A stretch of 64,000 nt of DNA. It comes from Clavibacter sp. VKM Ac-2872 (lineage in GTDB: Bacteria; Actinomycetota; Actinomycetes; Actinomycetales; Microbacteriaceae). Positions within the stretch are counted from its first letter, which is position 1, and each line of letters opens with the position of its first letter. A program made the position numbers and the translations under genes. Below are positions 61,958 to 64,000 of this stretch, in pieces. Location of the stretch: NCBI RefSeq assembly GCF_015351105.1, contig NZ_JADKRR010000001.1, positions 1,717,069 through 1,781,068 of the forward strand. The letters are read 5' to 3'. Below the pieces are notes generated by a model. That model saw only the letters and a program-made list of their open reading frames with translations, had not been told where the DNA came from and ran no database searches.

Positions 61958-64000
61958 CTAGGTCTCGAGCGGAGCCTGGCCGTCCTCGGCCGCGACCTCC
62001 ACGACACCCGCGGCCGCGCCCGACGCGGCGTCGGGCGCCTCGTCGGGGGTGACCGCCTGGCCGACGCTCCCGACCGCCTTCTCGAGCGGGATGCCCGATC
62101 CGTCGCGCTTCATGCCCGTGGGCGGCAGCTGCCTGACCTCGCCGGCCGGCCCCACCGCGAGGGCGGGCCCGGGACCGACCCAGGCGAGGGCCAGGTGGTC
62201 CTCGCCCTTCAGGTAGGCGTGCGCCCGCACCCCGCCCGTGGCCCGGCCCTTGCGCGGGAAGTCGCCGAACCCGCTGACCTTCGCGCGCCCGGGATCCACG
62301 CCGGCGATGGTGTCCGACGACGCCGAGATCGTCACGACCTGGGCGCCCTCGGGGGCGACGGAGGAGAAGAACAGCACGCGCGCGCCTGCTCCGAGGTTCA
62401 CCCCGGCGACACCGCCGGCCTGGATGCCCTGCGGCCGCACGGAGACCGCGGGGAAGTGCAGCAGCTGCGCCTCGCTGGTGACGAACACGAGCTCGTCGGT
62501 CTCCGCCCCCTGACGCGCGCCGACCACCTCGTCGCCCTTCTTCAGCGCGATGACCTCGAACTCGGGCTTGGCGGGCAGGGCGGACGGGGCGATGCGCTTG
62601 ACGACGCCCTGGCGCGTGCCGAGGGCGATCGCCTCCTCCGTGCCGAGCGCCACGAGCGCGATGACGCGCTCCTTCTTGTCGGTGAGGCCGAGGTAGTCGC
62701 GGATCCGGACACCGGCCCCGAGCTGCACGCTCGCGACGGGCACCACGGGCAGGTCGACGGGCGTCATCGTGATGAGCCGGCCGGTGTTCGTGATCGCGCC
62801 GATGCGCGTGCGGCTCGTGGTCTCGATCGCCGTGAGGACCGCGTCGTGCGAGCTGCGACGGACCGTTTGGAGAGGCGTGCCCGGCGCGTCGGCCGGCAGG
62901 TCGACGCGGACCGCACGGCCCGTGGTCGACAGCAGCACCCGGCAGGGGACGTCGGCGATCTCGAGCACGGGCGCCGACCGGCGGCTCGCCGCTCCCGCGA
63001 CGCTCGGCGCCGCCTCGGTGAGCAGCGTGCGGCGCGGCGTGCCGAAGCGGTCCGCGACCTCCTGGAGCTCGGTCGAGACGAGCGCGCGGAGCCGACGCGG
63101 GTCGGCCAGGATCGCCTCGAGCTCGGCGATCTCCGCCTGGAGCCTGTCCCGCTCCTCCTCGAGCTCGATGCGGCTGAACCGCGTGAGCCGGCGGAGGCGG
63201 AGCTCCAGGATGTAGTCGGCCTGCAGCGTCGACAGGTCGAACACGTCCATGAGCCGCGCGCGCGCCTGCTCGGTGTCGTCGCTGCCGCGGATGACCTGGA
63301 TGACCTCGTCGATGTCGAGGATGGCGATGAGGAGCCCGAGCACGAGGTGCAGCCGCTCCTGCCGGCGGGCGAGCCGGTAGCGCGTCCGGCGCGTGACCAC
63401 GTCGAGCCGGTGCGCCACGTAGACCTGCAGCAGCTCCTTCAGCCCGAGCGTCTGCGGGCTGCCGTCGACGAGCGCGACGTTGTTGATGCTGAAGCCGTCC
63501 TCGAGCGGCGTGTAGCGGTACAGCTGCTCGAGCACCGCCTCGGGGTTGAAGCCCGTCTTGATCTCGATCACGAGCCGCAGCCCGTGCGTGCGGTCGGTGA
63601 GGTCGGTGACGTTGGTGATGCCGGACAGCTTCTTGTTCTGGACGCCGTCCTTGATCTTCTCGATGACCTTCTCGGGTCCGACGAGGTACGGCAGCTCGGT
63701 GACCACGAGCCCCGACTTCCGCGGCGTGAGGCTCTCGACGGAGACGCGCGCGCGGGTCTTGAAGCTGCCGCGGCCCGTGAGGTACGCGTCCTTGACGCCC
63801 GACAGCCCGATGATCGTGCCGCCCGTGGGGAGGTCCGGCCCCGGCACGAACGCCATGAGGTCGTCGAGGGTGGCGTCGGGGTGGTCGATGAGGTGACGCG
63901 CGGCGCCCACGACCTCGATCAGGTTGTGGGGGACCATGTTCGTCGCCATGCCGACGGCGATGCCGCTGGCGCCGTTCACGAGCAGGTTCGGGAACGCCGC
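61958..64000 (-). CDS. parC: Type IIA topoisomerase subunit A (ParC/GyrA-like), N-terminus beyond window edge
   Basis: The frame is open to the right edge: the first visible residues are AAFPNLLVNGASGIAVGMAT, a conserved GyrA/ParC segment, so the catalytic Tyr region and start are outside. 681 residues are visible. They include the tower/coiled-coil part (LQADYILELRLRRLTRFSRI) and a C-terminal beta-pinwheel ending in an acidic Ala-rich tail. I do not see the GyrA box, which supports topoisomerase IV. It converges with parE. Confidence 0.9.
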   Translation of the reverse strand, partial: AAFPNLLVNGASGIAVGMATNMVPHNLIEVVGAARHLIDHPDATLDDLMAFVPGPDLPTGGTIIGLSGVKDAYLTGRGSFKTRARVSVESLTPRKSGLVVTELPYLVGPEKVIEKIKDGVQNKKLSGITNVTDLTDRTHGLRLVIEIKTGFNPEAVLEQLYRYTPLEDGFSINNVALVDGSPQTLGLKELLQVYVAHRLDVVTRRTRYRLARRQERLHLVLGLLIAILDIDEVIQVIRGSDDTEQARARLMDVFDLSTLQADYILELRLRRLTRFSRIELEEERDRLQAEIAELEAILADPRRLRALVSTELQEVADRFGTPRRTLLTEAAPSVAGAASRRSAPVLEIADVPCRVLLSTTGRAVRVDLPADAPGTPLQTVRRSSHDAVLTAIETTSRTRIGAITNTGRLITMTPVDLPVVPVASVQLGAGVRIRDYLGLTDKKERVIALVALGTEEAIALGTRQGVVKRIAPSALPAKPEFEVIALKKGDEVVGARQGAETDELVFVTSEAQLLHFPAVSVRPQGIQAGGVAGVNLGAGARVLFFSSVAPEGAQVVTISASSDTIAGVDPGRAKVSGFGDFPRKGRATGGVRAHAYLKGEDHLALAWVGPGPALAVGPAGEVRQLPPTGMKRDGSGIPLEKAVGSVGQAVTPDEAPDAASGAAAGVVEVAAEDGQAPLET

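Noticed and set aside
1-64000. CRISPR arrays, insertion sequences, prophage attachment sites
   Set aside because: I saw no regular repeat-spacer pattern, no transposase or integrase, and no direct repeats flanking the single tRNA gene.

Overview
The window is high-GC DNA from an actinobacterium, almost certainly a member of the Microbacteriaceae close to Clavibacter. The reasons are the very high G/C at third codon positions, an actinobacterial primary sigma factor (SigA/HrdB type), a PucR-type regulator beside fabD, a BioQ-BioYMN locus, a panB-glnA2-glnE-glnA1-RDD-DUF4191 block arranged as in other Actinobacteria, and many genes that appear to be leaderless. The species name is inferred from overall content, not from a database search. 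I see no insertion sequences, prophage, CRISPR array or rRNA operon.

Bases 1-16.7 kb hold an exopolysaccharide locus. It has GDP-fucose synthesis (gmd-fcl), an initiating polyprenyl-phosphate sugar transferase, a Wzx-like flippase, a Wzy/O-antigen-ligase-like protein of lower GC, six GT4-type glycosyltransferases, a GT14 branching-type transferase cut by the left edge, and two O-acyltransferases. Most cistrons overlap by 4 nt (ATGA or GTGA). Together they could build, acetylate, flip and polymerise a fucose-containing polymer.

Bases 16.8-31.4 kb are mostly housekeeping: cspA, a stand-alone family-A DNA polymerase with a degenerate N-terminus, DUF1684, PadR and DUF3145 proteins, the type II fatty acid synthase set fasR-fabD-fabH-acpP-fabF, the pyruvate dehydrogenase E1 gene aceE, a BCP/AhpE-type peroxiredoxin, and tRNA-Val(UAC). 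Bases 31.4-36.4 kb hold bioQ and the bioYMN biotin ECF transporter around a clear BioQ-type operator, then nif3-like, a coiled-coil protein whose zinc ribbon has lost all its cysteines, and the RNase P RNA gene.

Bases 36.5-46.6 kb carry ppgK, panB and nitrogen assimilation (glnA2, glnE, glnA1), with two GlnR-type boxes upstream of glnA1, then RDD, J-domain and DUF4191 proteins. Bases 46.8-55.5 kb hold a membrane pseudokinase, the dihydrolipoyl acyltransferase (E2) and lpd (E3) genes, pepA, a PAC2 protein and an MFS transporter. From 55.7 kb to the right edge are sigA, a MurT-GatD pair, a small zinc-binding DUF7455 protein, and a convergent parE/parC topoisomerase pair, with parC cut by the edge.

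The most notable observation is the MurT-GatD pair directly behind sigA. GatD lacks the glutaminase cysteine and histidine (both positions are Gly), and MurT has no cysteine at all, so it cannot form the Cys4 zinc ribbon known from firmicute MurT. In bacteria with B-type peptidoglycan, such as Clavibacter, the alpha-carboxyl of D-Glu carries the cross-bridge diamino acid instead of an amide. I therefore propose that this pair is a repurposed ligase that attaches the bridge amino acid (diaminobutyrate in Clavibacter) to D-Glu. A second general feature is a TAnnnT -10 hexamer placed 6-8 nt before the start codon of at least twelve genes, which marks leaderless transcripts.
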